Shown here: positions 1 to 7,988 of the stretch, piece after piece
Layout: each line of letters opens with the position of its first letter
How positions within the stretch are numbered: position 1 is the first letter of the stretch
Source: Gammaproteobacteria bacterium
GTDB lineage: Bacteria > Pseudomonadota > Gammaproteobacteria > JAABTG01
Direction of reading: 5' to 3'
Assembly (NCBI GenBank): GCA_030066245.1
Contig: JASJBY010000051.1
Span: 1 to 15,078 of the forward strand
DNA: 15,078 bases
The notes under the pieces: generated by a model
Told to the model about the DNA's origin: nothing
The model's database searches: none
The model's input: the letters and a program-made list of their open reading frames with translations, nothing else
Translations under genes and position numbers: made by a program

Positions 1-872
1 GCCCCGGAGACGCAGTCCTGGTGCCCAATCCGTCTTACCCTATCCACCCGTATGGCTTCGTCATCGCCGGGGCCGACATCCGGCACGTACCCCTGGTGCC
101 AGGCATCGATTTCTTCGCTGAGCTCGAGAAGGCTATTAAGGACTCGTGGCCGCGACCGAAGATGCTTGTCCTGAACTTTCCGGGCAATCCCACCACTCAG
201 TGCGTCGACCTCGGCTTCTTCGAGAAGGTTATCGACATTGCGCGCGAACACGAGATCTGGGTTATCCATGACCTTGCCTACGCCGACATCGTCTTCGACG
301 GCTACCAAGCGCCGTCGGTGCTCCAGGTGCCGGGCGCGAAAGACGTTGCCGTTGAATTTTTTACCTTGTCCAAGAGCTATAACATGCCCGGATGGCGGGT
401 AGGCTTTATGGTCGGGAACGATACCCTCGTGGCGGCCTTGACGCGCATGAAGTCCTACCTGGACTACGGGATCTTTACGCCGATTCAGGTCGCCGCCATC
501 GCGGCTTTGGAAGGCCCCCAGGACTGTGTCGCGGAGATTCGCGAGACCTACCGGCGGCGACGGGATGTGTTGTGCGACGGGTTGAATGCCCTTGGTTGGC
601 CCGTTGAGAAGCCGGCCGCGACCATGTTTGTGTGGGCGCCCATCCCGCCGCAGTATCGCGCGCTGGGTTCGCTGGAATTCTCCAAGCGACTGCTGACCGA
701 GGCAAAGGTCGCTGTGTCACCGGGTATTGGATTCGGTGAATACGGTGATGATCATGTTCGTTTCGGTCTCATCGAAAACGAACACCGTACTCGGCAAGCG
801 CTGCGCGGAGTCAAGTCCATGTTCAGGCGCGACGAGCAAGCCATGGGTCTCCGGCAAGGAGGGGAGAGTTGA
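1..872 (+). CDS. alaC: Alanine-synthesising aminotransferase AlaC (5' end outside window)
   Basis: This is a PLP-dependent class I/II aminotransferase that makes alanine from pyruvate, with glutamate as usual amino donor, in the cytoplasm. The reading frame is open from base 3, so the N-terminal third lies upstream of the window. The match to E. coli AlaC (formerly YfdZ) is recognisable along the whole stretch: NPSYPIHPYG, the LNFPGNPTTQ cofactor/substrate loop, HDLAYADIVFDG, and FFTLSKSYNMPGWRVGFMVG, whose Lys (codon 372-374) is the Schiff-base lysine. SPGIGFGEYGDDHVRF near the C-terminus carries the carboxylate-binding Arg. The stop codon overlaps the hom start (TTGA, 869-872), so translation is probably coupled and the genes share an operon. 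Family assignment is very secure. Confidence 0.96.
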   Translation, partial: PGDAVLVPNPSYPIHPYGFVIAGADIRHVPLVPGIDFFAELEKAIKDSWPRPKMLVLNFPGNPTTQCVDLGFFEKVIDIAREHEIWVIHDLAYADIVFDGYQAPSVLQVPGAKDVAVEFFTLSKSYNMPGWRVGFMVGNDTLVAALTRMKSYLDYGIFTPIQVAAIAALEGPQDCVAEIRETYRRRRDVLCDGLNALGWPVEKPAATMFVWAPIPPQYRALGSLEFSKRLLTEAKVAVSPGIGFGEYGDDHVRFGLIENEHRTRQALRGVKSMFRRDEQAMGLRQGGES

Positions 873-2182
873 AGCCGGTAAGGGTAGGTCTTTTGGGGCT
901 GGGTACTGTAGGCGGCGGCACGGTGACCGTGCTCAGCCGAAACAGCGAGGAGATCGCGCGGCGCGCGGGGCGTCGAATCATGCTCAGCCATGTGGCGGCC
1001 CGTAACCTGGAGCGGGCCGATGAGCTGAACCTGACGAATGTTCGCCTGACGGAAGACGCCTTCGCTGTCACCAACGACCCCGAAGTCGATGTTGTCGTTG
1101 AGCTCATGGGCGGATACGAGCCTGCCCGGACAGTCATATTGAAAGCCATCGAGAATGGCAAGCACGTGGTCACGGCCAACAAGGCCTTGATCGCGCTGCA
1201 CGGCAACGAGGTTTTCGCGGCAGCTCAGGGGAAGGGCGTCATGGTTGCGTTCGAGGCGGCGGTGGCGGGAGGCATCCCGGTAATCAAGGCGGTGCGTGAG
1301 GGGCTCTCGGGCAACCGCATCGAGTGGGTCGCGGGGATTATCAACGGTACCGGCAACTTCATTCTCAGCGAAATGCGCGAGAAACGTCGGGGCTTTGCCG
1401 ATGTGCTTGCCGAGGCACAGCGCCTGGGCTACGCGGAGGCGGACCCCACCTTCGATGTGGAAGGGGTGGATGCAGCCCACAAGCTCACCATTCTTGCGGC
1501 CACGGCCTTCGGTATTCCGCTGCAGTTCGAGCGCGTTTACACCGAGGGCATTTCGCAGATCGCCGAAGAGGACATCAGCCACGCCGAGGAGCTGGGCTAC
1601 CGTATCAAGCATCTGGGCATTGCGCGGCGAACTGCAGATGGCGTGGAGCTGCGCGTGCATCCGGCCCTGATTCCGTACCGGCGGCTCATTGCGAACGTCG
1701 ACGGTGTGATGAATGCCGTGCTGATCAAAGGGGACGCCGTGGGTCCCACACTTTATTACGGGGCGGGCGCCGGCGCGGAACCGACGGCGTCGGCCGTCGT
1801 TGCGGATCTGGTCGATGTCGTGCGGACGCTGACCAGCGACCCCGAGAACCGCGTGCCGCACCTGGCATTTCAGCCGGACGCCTTGACCGATCTGCGCGTG
1901 CTTCCCATGGAAGAGGTCAAGACGGCCTACTATCTGCGCCTCCAGGCAGCCGATCGCCCCGGCGTGCTGGCCGACGTGGCCAGCATTCTCGGTGACCGTG
2001 GCATCAGCATCGAGGCCGTGGTGCAGAAGGAGCCGCTTCCCGACGTGCAGTTCGTGCCGCTGATACTGCTTACCCATCGGGTGAGTGAGCGACAGATGAA
2101 CGAAGCCATCGCGCGCATCGAGGATCTGGAGTCGATCACCGGCAGCGTCAAGCGGATCCGCGTCGAGCACCTGAACGCCTAG
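869..2182 (+). CDS. hom: Homoserine dehydrogenase with C-terminal ACT domain
   Basis: Reduces aspartate semialdehyde to homoserine, the branch-point step towards threonine and methionine. The 437-residue length is normal for the monofunctional enzyme. A Rossmann nucleotide-binding loop GLLGLGTVGGGTV lies at about residues 7-19. The catalytic core follows with AAVAGGIPVIKAVREGL, INGTGNF, ADPTFDVEG (Asp192) and GVDAAHKL (Lys205). The C-terminal ACT domain (LQAADRPGVLADVASIL, about 350-437) is the usual threonine feedback sensor. I chose the TTG at 869 because a strong Shine-Dalgarno (AAGGAGGGG, 856-864) sits just before it, the protein begins exactly at the Rossmann strand, and the codon overlaps the alaC stop. 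It is a single-function enzyme, not an aspartokinase fusion such as E. coli ThrA. Confidence 0.97.
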   Translation: MKPVRVGLLGLGTVGGGTVTVLSRNSEEIARRAGRRIMLSHVAARNLERADELNLTNVRLTEDAFAVTNDPEVDVVVELMGGYEPARTVILKAIENGKHVVTANKALIALHGNEVFAAAQGKGVMVAFEAAVAGGIPVIKAVREGLSGNRIEWVAGIINGTGNFILSEMREKRRGFADVLAEAQRLGYAEADPTFDVEGVDAAHKLTILAATAFGIPLQFERVYTEGISQIAEEDISHAEELGYRIKHLGIARRTADGVELRVHPALIPYRRLIANVDGVMNAVLIKGDAVGPTLYYGAGAGAEPTASAVVADLVDVVRTLTSDPENRVPHLAFQPDALTDLRVLPMEEVKTAYYLRLQAADRPGVLADVASILGDRGISIEAVVQKEPLPDVQFVPLILLTHRVSERQMNEAIARIEDLESITGSVKRIRVEHLNA

Positions 2183-2231
2183 GCGACCGAATGGCCGCCG
2201 GGAGCTGCCTGTTTTCGCAAAGGGCCACCGG

Positions 2232-2294
2232 CTACCATTCCTAGCTCACAACTCACCATTCACGAATCACGAGTCACGATTCCCAAGGATTCCC
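2232..2294 (+). repeat. Heptamer array in the hom-thrC spacer
   Basis: From 2246 the sequence reads in 7-base units TCACAAC, TCACCAT, TCACGAA, TCACGAG, TCACGAT, TCCCAAG; two looser units (CTACCAT, TCCTAGC) precede them in the same phase. The invariant part is TCAC followed by three variable bases. The array runs directly into the thrC ribosome-binding site (AAGGA, 2285-2289), so gain or loss of units would move sequence next to the start region. Function is unknown; the 7-base phase is seen directly. Confidence 0.75.
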
Positions 2295-2295
2295 C

Positions 2296-3438
2296 ATGCC
2301 ATTTCGACCCCGCTACACCGGGCTGATTGACAAGTACAGAGACCGATTGCCGATCCACGACGACGCCCGTGTCATCAGCCTCGGCGAGGGCAACACGCCG
2401 CTGATCCGCCTCAACAACGTACCCCGAGATTTGAACAAGGAGGTGGACATTTACGTCAAGTATGAGGGCTTGAACCCGACGGCATCTTTCAAGGATCGGG
2501 GCATGACCGTGGCGGTCACCAAGGCAGTGGAGGCGGACAGCCGGGCTATCATCTGTGCGTCCACGGGCAATACTTCGGCCTCGGCCGCCGCTTACGCCGG
2601 GCGAGCCGGAATCACGGCTTTCGTGCTGATTCCGGAAGGCAAGATCGCCATGGGCAAGCTGGCCCAGGCCATGATGCACGGCGCTGTCGTGATTCAAATC
2701 CAGGGCAACTTCGATGCCGGCATGCAGTTGGTCAAGGAGGTCGCCGACCACGCGCCGGTCACCATCGTCAACTCCATCAACCCTTACCGCTTGCAGGGCC
2801 AGAAGACAGCGGCATTCGAGATCATCGAGGAGCTGGAGCGGGCGCCCGACTACCACTGCCTGCCGGTAGGCAACGCCGGCAACATCACGGCCCATTGGAT
2901 AGGCTACTGCGAGTACTCCTCCGCGTCCGGCGACCATGTCACGGATGCCTGCACTTTCTGCAAGGGACACTGTCCCTACGGCGGAGGCGCCATCGTCGGC
3001 AACCGGCCCAAGATGGTGGGATATCAGGCTTCCGGCGCCGCCCCTTTCCTGCGCGGACACATGGTGGACAGTCCCGAAACCGTGGCTACGGCCATACGCA
3101 TCGGTCATCCCCAATCCTGGGATTACGCCTGGGCGGCTGTGAAGGAGTCCGGGGGCTGGTTCGACGAATTCAGCGACGAGGAGATTCTGGCAGCCCAGAA
3201 ACTGCTCGCCGAGCGCGAAGGCGTGTTCTGCGAGCCTGCCTCGGCGACCTCTCTGGCTGGCGCTCTGCGAGACATCAGGAGCGGCAAGATCCCGGAGGGT
3301 AGCAGCGTGGTCTGCACGCTGACCGGGCACGGCCTGAAGGACCCTGACACCGCCATCAAGCAGAGCACGGCCCCCGTGCTCAAGGTGCCCTCGGAACTCG
3401 ATGCCGTGCGCAAGGCCATCCTGGACAACATGGCATGA
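2296..3438 (+). CDS. thrC: Threonine synthase with a cysteine-rich insertion
   Basis: PLP enzyme converting O-phosphohomoserine to threonine, the last step of the pathway whose earlier enzyme hom lies just upstream. The PLP lysine is Lys66 in NPTASFKDRGM; the phosphate loop is CASTGNTSASAAAYAGRAG, and VGNAGNITAHWIGY is the second cofactor-contact segment. ATG at 2296 follows AAGGA. At 380 residues it is about 20 longer than usual for this compact class (350-360). The excess lies at about residues 206-234, where a short loop is replaced by a segment containing DACTFCKGHCPY (Cys219, Cys222, Cys226; another Cys at 205 in GYCEY). The C-X2-C-X3-C pattern suggests a structural metal site, but that is inference. 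After the insertion the family sequence resumes (GYQASGAAPFLRG, ETVATAIRIGHPQSW). Confidence 0.96.
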   Translation: MPFRPRYTGLIDKYRDRLPIHDDARVISLGEGNTPLIRLNNVPRDLNKEVDIYVKYEGLNPTASFKDRGMTVAVTKAVEADSRAIICASTGNTSASAAAYAGRAGITAFVLIPEGKIAMGKLAQAMMHGAVVIQIQGNFDAGMQLVKEVADHAPVTIVNSINPYRLQGQKTAAFEIIEELERAPDYHCLPVGNAGNITAHWIGYCEYSSASGDHVTDACTFCKGHCPYGGGAIVGNRPKMVGYQASGAAPFLRGHMVDSPETVATAIRIGHPQSWDYAWAAVKESGGWFDEFSDEEILAAQKLLAEREGVFCEPASATSLAGALRDIRSGKIPEGSSVVCTLTGHGLKDPDTAIKQSTAPVLKVPSELDAVRKAILDNMA

Positions 3439-3590
3439 CGGCCGTCAGGCGGCCTTCTGCGAAAGACCACCGCGCGTCTTGGTGTGACCGTCTCCTCCGC
3501 CCGACCCGCGACCTACGCTCTGGGGATTATCGTCTCGCCGCAAGGGCGCGCCGTCAACGATTTGCCGATTCCCGGAGGCATCGCGTTTTG

Positions 3591-3625
3591 TCCTCGCTCT
3601 ACCGTCTCCCTTCCATCGTCTACTA
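3591..3625 (+). repeat. Degenerate heptamer array before the rpfE-type gene
   Basis: Units in 7-base phase read TCCTCGC, TCTACCG, TCTCCCT, TCCATCG, TCTACTA. The period is kept but the units are diverged, resembling the CTACCAT-type array at 8388. It ends exactly where the TTG start candidate of the next gene begins. The rest of the thrC-to-rpfE-type spacer (3439-3590) holds only a weak GC hairpin and nothing else I recognise. Confidence 0.45.
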
Positions 3626-4732
3626 TTGCCTGGAGCGATCCGCCGCCACCCGCATGCAGTTCCGACCTCTGTGGCCGAGCGGCATCTGACCCTTTTCGTT
3701 CCTGGCTTTCGTCAGGCGCCGGTCCCCGTCGAGCCAGACCGCCTGGCCACCTTTCTCCGTCTGGGCTGCTTGGAACGCTTCCTGGCCAGGGCTGACGCAG
3801 TCGCGCCTGCCACGAAAGCGCTCGGTCTGGAGGCGGCTGTATTTGGTCTCTTCGGCATTGCCCTGGACTCGCGGCTGGACCCGCCGACGGCCGCCGTCAC
3901 TTACTACCTGGATAGCGGTGAACGGGAAGCAGACTGGTATTTGCGGGTTGATCCCGTGCATCTGCGCGCCGACCTGAACCGACTCATTCTGTTCGACGCG
4001 AGCACCTTTCCGTTGAGCGACGAAGAGGCCCATCAGTTGGCCGGCGAAGTGCGGGGCTTGCTGGAGCGGGTCGGTGGGGAGCTGATGGTCTTCACGCCCA
4101 GCCGCTGGTACCTTCGATTTCAGCAGCCACCTGACATCCGCACCCGGTCTCTGCTCGAGGTCGCCGGTCGGGACGTGCATGCTCAGTTGCCGGAAGGCGA
4201 GGCGGGGGCAGACTGGCGGCGGTTGTTGAACGAGATCCAGATGACCCTGCACCGGAGCGCCCTGAACCAGGCCCGGGAAGAGCGCGGAGAGCCTGCCGTC
4301 AACAGCCTCTGGTTCTGGGGCGGTGGTCGTCTGCCGGGATCTGAGGAGGGCCGCTGGGACCGTGTCTACAGCGGCAGCCCCCTGGGCCAGGGACTTGCCC
4401 GCCTGTCGGGTGCCGCGGTGGCCGATTGTCCCAGCGACGGGGATGCCTGGTTGCAGAGCGATGTGGTGGGGAGGCGCCAGCTGGTGCTGTTCGACACCCT
4501 GGAAAACAGCGCCCGATACGGGGACATGGAGGACTGGATGGCTCAGCTCGACCATTTGGAAAGGGGCTGGATGGCGCCCCTCTGGGAGGGGCTGAAAAGC
4601 AGGCGTTTCACCAGCCTGACTCTGGTCGACGACCGAGGTTTTGGGCGACGTTGCACGCGACTCGGCACAGTGCGTTGGTGGCGTCGGGGGAAGCCGTTCA
4701 CGGAATACTTAACAAGGGGGGAAGAACCATGA
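3626..4732 (+). CDS. RpfE-type conserved protein (COG4255-like)
   Basis: A protein of about 350-368 residues of the family often annotated as RpfE-type regulatory protein or as archaeal-type phosphoglycerate mutase-like protein; its biochemical role is not established. What I see: an N-terminal hydrophobic strand HLTLFVPGF, a middle region with ADWYLRVDPVHLRADLNRLIL, and the characteristic NSLWFWGGGRLPG (from residue 226) shared by these proteins. No signal peptide or membrane segment is visible. The stop overlaps the recJ start (ATGA, 4729-4732), indicating co-translation, and the family is commonly found beside recJ. The start is uncertain. TTG 3626 is the outermost candidate; GTG 3671 (VAERHLTLFVPGF) begins nearer to where the family's first strand usually lies. 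Neither has a convincing Shine-Dalgarno. Confidence 0.7.
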   Translation: MPGAIRRHPHAVPTSVAERHLTLFVPGFRQAPVPVEPDRLATFLRLGCLERFLARADAVAPATKALGLEAAVFGLFGIALDSRLDPPTAAVTYYLDSGEREADWYLRVDPVHLRADLNRLILFDASTFPLSDEEAHQLAGEVRGLLERVGGELMVFTPSRWYLRFQQPPDIRTRSLLEVAGRDVHAQLPEGEAGADWRRLLNEIQMTLHRSALNQAREERGEPAVNSLWFWGGGRLPGSEEGRWDRVYSGSPLGQGLARLSGAAVADCPSDGDAWLQSDVVGRRQLVLFDTLENSARYGDMEDWMAQLDHLERGWMAPLWEGLKSRRFTSLTLVDDRGFGRRCTRLGTVRWWRRGKPFTEYLTRGEEP

Positions 4733-6522
4733 AGGTAAGCGCGGTGCGGCAACCGGATGCCGAACCAGCTTTCACAACCGGCCGACGCATTGTTCGTCGG
4801 CCGATGCCGGATGCACAGCCGGAATTTCCGGCGGACCTGTCTCCGCTGCTGGCCAGAGTGTACGGGGCGCGTGACGTAGCCAGCGCCGCCGAGCTGGATT
4901 ATTCCCTGCGGCGGCTGCAGCCCTATCGCGGTCTGACCGATATCGACGCGGCCGTGGAGCTGTTGGTCTCGGTGCTCGCTGCCGGGGGTCGGGTGCTGGT
5001 GGTCGGTGACTTCGACGCGGACGGGGCCACCAGCTCGGCGCTCGTGGTGAGAGCCCTGCGAATGCTGGGCGCGAGCCGGGTGGGCTACCTGGTCCCCAAC
5101 CGGTTCGAGTACGGTTACGGGTTGACACCGGAGATCGTGGCGGTAGCGGCGGAGCAGGCGCCCGACCTGATCATCACCGTGGACAACGGCATTGCCAGCA
5201 TCGACGGGGTGGCGGCGGCCCGGTCCCAAGGCATCCAGGTGCTGGTCACGGATCATCACCTGCCTGGGGAGCACCTACCGGACGCCAATGCCATCGTAAA
5301 CCCGAATCGCTCGGGTGACGCATTTCCCAGCAAACACCTAGCGGGCGTGGGCGTTGCCTTCTACCTGATGGCCGCCCTGCGGGCGCGGTTGCGGGAGCAA
5401 GGCTGGTTCGAGGCGCGGGGGATCCCCGAGCCGAATCTCGCGCAACTGCTCGATCTGGTGGCTCTCGGTACGGTCGCCGACGTGGTGCCTCTCGACCATA
5501 ACAATCGCACGCTGGTGGCTCAGGGCCTGGCGCGCATCCGAGCCGGGCAGAGCTGCCCGGGGATCGCGGCCCTGTTGAGAATCGCCGGTCGTGACCCCGC
5601 CAGGGTCACCTCGGCTGATCTCGGTTTTGCCGTGGGGCCACGCCTCAATGCAGCCGGCAGGCTGACCGACATGTCCCTCGGTATAGAGTGTCTGCTCTGC
5701 GAGGATGAGGGGCGGGGGCTGGAAATGGCCCGCGAGCTCGACAGCCTGAACCAGGAGCGACGCCGCGTGGAGCAGGACATGCAGCGCCAGGCACTGGAGA
5801 TTCTCCAGGGACTGCCGCCGACCCAGGGCGGCAGCTTGCCCTTGGGACTTTGTCTGTTCGACGAGGCCTGGCACCAGGGCGTGGTCGGCATTCTGGCTTC
5901 TCGAATCAAAGACTGCTATCACCGCCCGGTCATCGCCTTTGCGCCGGCGGCGGACGGTGCCGAGCTCAAGGGCTCGGCCCGTTCCGTACCCGGGCTGCAC
6001 ATCCGCGATGCCCTGCATGCCGTGGCCACACGAAACCCGGGTTTGTTGAACCGATTCGGCGGCCACGCCATGGCCGCCGGTTTGAGTCTCGATCGGGACA
6101 GGTACGATACGTTCGTGCGGGCTTTCGACCACGAGGTTCGACAGCAGCTGCGCGAGGAGGATCTGCAGGGCGTCCTGCTCACCGACGGCGAGCTTCAGGA
6201 GGAAGAGATCGCTCTCGGCCCGGCGGAGGCTCTGCGTTCGGCGGGGCCCTGGGGACAGGCGTTTCCGGAGCCGTTGTTCGACGGCACTTTCGAGCTAGTC
6301 AGCCGGCGTATCGTCAGCGAACGCCACCTGAAGATGGTCCTCCGCCTGCCCGACTCCCGCCGCATCGCCGATGCCATTGCCTTCAACACCGTGGACGAAG
6401 ACTGGCCAAACGAAGTCACGCGGGTGTTGCTGGCCTACCGCCTGGACGTGAACGAATATCAGGGACGCCGCAATGTGCAGCTCGTGGTGGAGCATGTGGA
6501 GCCCCTTGATGGTAGGTCGTAG
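4729..6522 (+). CDS. recJ: Single-stranded-DNA-specific exonuclease RecJ
   Basis: 5'-3' exonuclease on single-stranded DNA, acting in RecF-pathway recombination, base-excision and mismatch repair. With ATG 4729 (Shine-Dalgarno AAGGGGGGAAG, 4714-4724) the product is 597 residues, close to the usual 570-590. DHH phosphoesterase motifs appear in order: motif I VVGDFDADGATSSA (Asp94, Asp96, Asp98), motif II LIITVDNG, motif III VTDHH (Asp175-His176-His177) and motif IV LVALGTVADVVPL. The DHHA1 domain has SARSVPGLHIRDAL and FGGHAMAAG (GGH 444-446). The C-terminal OB-fold region follows. The frame is open upstream to 4426, but that part lies inside the preceding gene and does not resemble RecJ. The last residues (DGRS and stop) are encoded by the beginning of a heptamer array, so the repeat has grown into, or defines, the 3' end. 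Confidence 0.96.
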   Translation: MKVSAVRQPDAEPAFTTGRRIVRRPMPDAQPEFPADLSPLLARVYGARDVASAAELDYSLRRLQPYRGLTDIDAAVELLVSVLAAGGRVLVVGDFDADGATSSALVVRALRMLGASRVGYLVPNRFEYGYGLTPEIVAVAAEQAPDLIITVDNGIASIDGVAAARSQGIQVLVTDHHLPGEHLPDANAIVNPNRSGDAFPSKHLAGVGVAFYLMAALRARLREQGWFEARGIPEPNLAQLLDLVALGTVADVVPLDHNNRTLVAQGLARIRAGQSCPGIAALLRIAGRDPARVTSADLGFAVGPRLNAAGRLTDMSLGIECLLCEDEGRGLEMARELDSLNQERRRVEQDMQRQALEILQGLPPTQGGSLPLGLCLFDEAWHQGVVGILASRIKDCYHRPVIAFAPAADGAELKGSARSVPGLHIRDALHAVATRNPGLLNRFGGHAMAAGLSLDRDRYDTFVRAFDHEVRQQLREEDLQGVLLTDGELQEEEIALGPAEALRSAGPWGQAFPEPLFDGTFELVSRRIVSERHLKMVLRLPDSRRIADAIAFNTVDEDWPNEVTRVLLAYRLDVNEYQGRRNVQLVVEHVEPLDGRS

Positions 6523-6545
6523 ATGGTAGGTAGTAGGTAGCAGGT
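6511..6545 (+). repeat. Heptamer array, left arm, overlapping the recJ stop
   Basis: Five 7-base units GGTAGGT, CGTAGAT, GGTAGGT, AGTAGGT, AGCAGGT. The recJ TAG stop (6520-6522) lies in the second unit. GTAGGTCGTAG (6512-6522) is perfectly complementary to CTACGACCTAC in the array at 6659-6669 and onward, so the two arrays form an inverted pair around about 115 bp without a gene. Confidence 0.8.
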
Positions 6546-6659
6546 CGGGGGAAAGGCGCGGAATCGGGAGAGCGAAAGTCGGCGAGGTTGGTACGGCGCT
6601 GGGCTCCTCGACCTTATTTCGGAGCTTGACAGCCTGGAGGGGCCACCATACCCCTCTGC

Positions 6660-6709
6660 TACGACCTACGACCTACGACCTACGACCTACGACCTACGAT
6701 GTAGTACCA
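6660..6709 (+). repeat. Heptamer array, right arm, upstream of prfB
   Basis: Five perfect tandem copies of TACGACC (6660-6694) followed by two diverged units (TACGATG, TAGTACC). It is in inverted orientation to the array at 6511-6545. The bases between (6546-6659) contain no gene; the only structure I note is a 6-bp GC hairpin GAGGGG/CCCCTC (6637-6642 with 6651-6656) without a T run. The array ends 38 bp before the prfB start codon. Confidence 0.9.
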
Positions 6710-6747
6710 TTTCCCGCTTCCCAATCCTCTCGGCGGGTGGTCGCAGC

Positions 6748-7846
6748 ATGCTGGAAGTCAATCTCATCGTCAGTCGCATCAAGGACATGCAAGGGCGCAA
6801 CCAGGCCCTTAGGGGGTACCTTTGACTTCGACCGCAAGCAGGAGCGGCTCGACGAGGTAACGCGGGAGCTGGAGGCGCCTGATGTCTGGAACGATCCCGG
6901 GCGCGCCCAGGACCTGGGACGCGAGCGGGCGCGGCTGGAGCAGGTGGTCGAGACCCTCGGCAGTCTGAACCAGAACCTGGAGGAGGCCCGCCAGCTTCTC
7001 GAGATGGCCCGCGAAGAAGGCGACGAGGAAACCGTCGCCGCCGTGGTCAATGACCTGGACCGCCTGGAAGAGCAACTCGCTGAGCTGGAGTTTCGCCGCA
7101 TGTTCGCCGGCGAGACGGATCCCAAGAACGCGTTCCTTGACATTCAATCGGGATCGGGCGGCACCGAGGCCCAGGACTGGGCCGAGATGCTGTTGCGCAT
7201 GTACCTGCGCTGGGGGGAGCGGCGCGGTTTCAAGACCGATCTGATCGAGGTCTCGCCCGGTGAAGTGGCGGGGATCAAGAGTGCCGCCGTGCGTTTCGAA
7301 GGAGAGTTCGCTTTCGGATGGCTGCGGACCGAGACCGGCGTGCATCGCCTGGTGCGAAAGTCGCCGTTCGATTCTGGCAATCGGCGACATACCTCCTTCG
7401 CGGCAGTGTTTGTTTCCCCGGAGCTGGATGACGATATCGCCGTCGACATCAACCCCGACGAGCTGCGCATTGACGTCTACCGCGCCAGCGGTGCCGGCGG
7501 CCAGCACGTCAACCGCACCGAGTCGGCTGTGCGTATAACCCACCTGCCAACCGGCATCGTGGTGCAATGCCAGAACGATCGCTCCCAGCACAAGAACAAG
7601 GCGACCGCCATGAAGCAGCTGAAAGCCAAGCTCTACGAGCTCGAAGAGCAGAAACAGCGGGCGGCGCAGCAGGCCGTCGAGGAAACCAAGTCCGACATAG
7701 GCTGGGGCAGTCAGATTCGCTCGTACGTCCTGGACCAGTCCCGCATCAAAGACCTGCGTACCAGCGTCGAGACCGGCAACACCCAGGCCGTGCTAGACGG
7801 TGACCTGGACCAGTTTATCGAAGCCAGCCTGAAGGCGGGGGTCTGA
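6748..7846 (+). CDS. prfB: Peptide chain release factor 2, expressed by programmed +1 frameshift
   Basis: RF2 recognises UAA and UGA stop codons and triggers peptide release on the ribosome. The start is ATG 6748 in frame 1 (MLEVNLIVSRIKDMQGRNQA, then LRGYL), which meets an in-frame UGA at codon 26 (6823-6825). Translation resumes in the +1 frame at GAC 6824 (DFDRKQERLDEV) and ends at 7846. The joined product is 365 residues, the same as E. coli RF2. Diagnostic residues fall at the E. coli positions: the codon-reading tripeptide SPF at 205-207 and GGQ at 250-252 in SGAGGQHVN. Conserved ends QNDRSQHKNK and SDIGWGSQIRSYVLD follow. A single-frame reading from further upstream would give a false N-terminus. 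Synthesis is autoregulated: low RF2 lets the ribosome pause at UGA and shift. Confidence 0.97.
6811..6826 (+). promoter_or_regulatory. prfB: prfB programmed +1 frameshift signal
   Basis: The site reads AGGGGG (6811-6816), UAC, CUU (6820-6822), UGA (6823-6825), C. It has all elements of the classic RF2 site: an internal Shine-Dalgarno-like AGGGGG at the correct spacing, a slippery CUU that can re-pair on UUU, and UGA in its poor-termination context followed by C. Peptidyl-tRNA-Leu slips one base forward when RF2 is scarce. Confidence 0.97.
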
Positions 7847-7910
7847 CGGCGGAGGAACGGTGATTCGGTTGACGGTGACTGGGTGACTCAGGAAGGAGCT
7901 TTGAGTTGGA

Positions 7911-7945
7911 GACGGTAGATGGTAGATGGTAGATAGGGAGTAGAA
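7911..7945 (+). repeat. Heptamer array, left arm of the four-helix-bundle unit
   Basis: Units GACGGTA, GATGGTA, GATGGTA, GATAGGG and a diverged continuation. The 17-base stretch GGTAGATGGTAGATAGG (7921-7937) is exactly the reverse complement of 8397-8413 downstream of the four-helix gene. Upstream, 7859-7893 shows looser GGTGA-type repeats spaced about 7 bases apart. The prfB-to-gene spacer (7847-7988) holds nothing else recognisable. Confidence 0.85.
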
Positions 7946-7988
7946 GGAGAATGGCGGCCTAGGCTTTGGCTGCTATGACACGGATGGT

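Noticed and set aside
752..2170. Long open frame on the minus strand opposite hom (and similar ones opposite thrC, recJ and lysS)
   Set aside because: These are antisense shadows of strongly conserved + strand genes in GC-rich DNA; their translations are His/Arg/Gln-rich and resemble no protein.
3440..3454. Rho-independent terminator after thrC
   Set aside because: The stem GGCCG/CGGCC is only 5 bp and is followed by TTCT rather than a T run, so it is too weak to call.
4426..4728. Longer RecJ start at 4426
   Set aside because: This stretch overlaps the preceding gene out of frame, is Arg/Gly-rich, and RecJ-like sequence with a strong Shine-Dalgarno begins at 4729.
6660..6709. CRISPR array
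   Set aside because: Units are 7 bases with no spacers and no cas genes are present; these are simple tandem heptamers.
6626..6747. Apparent N-terminal extension of RF2 in the main frame
   Set aside because: The extension is encoded by the TACGACC array (repeating YDLRPTT residues) and has no RF2 similarity; the true N-terminus is in frame 1 from 6748 through the frameshift site.
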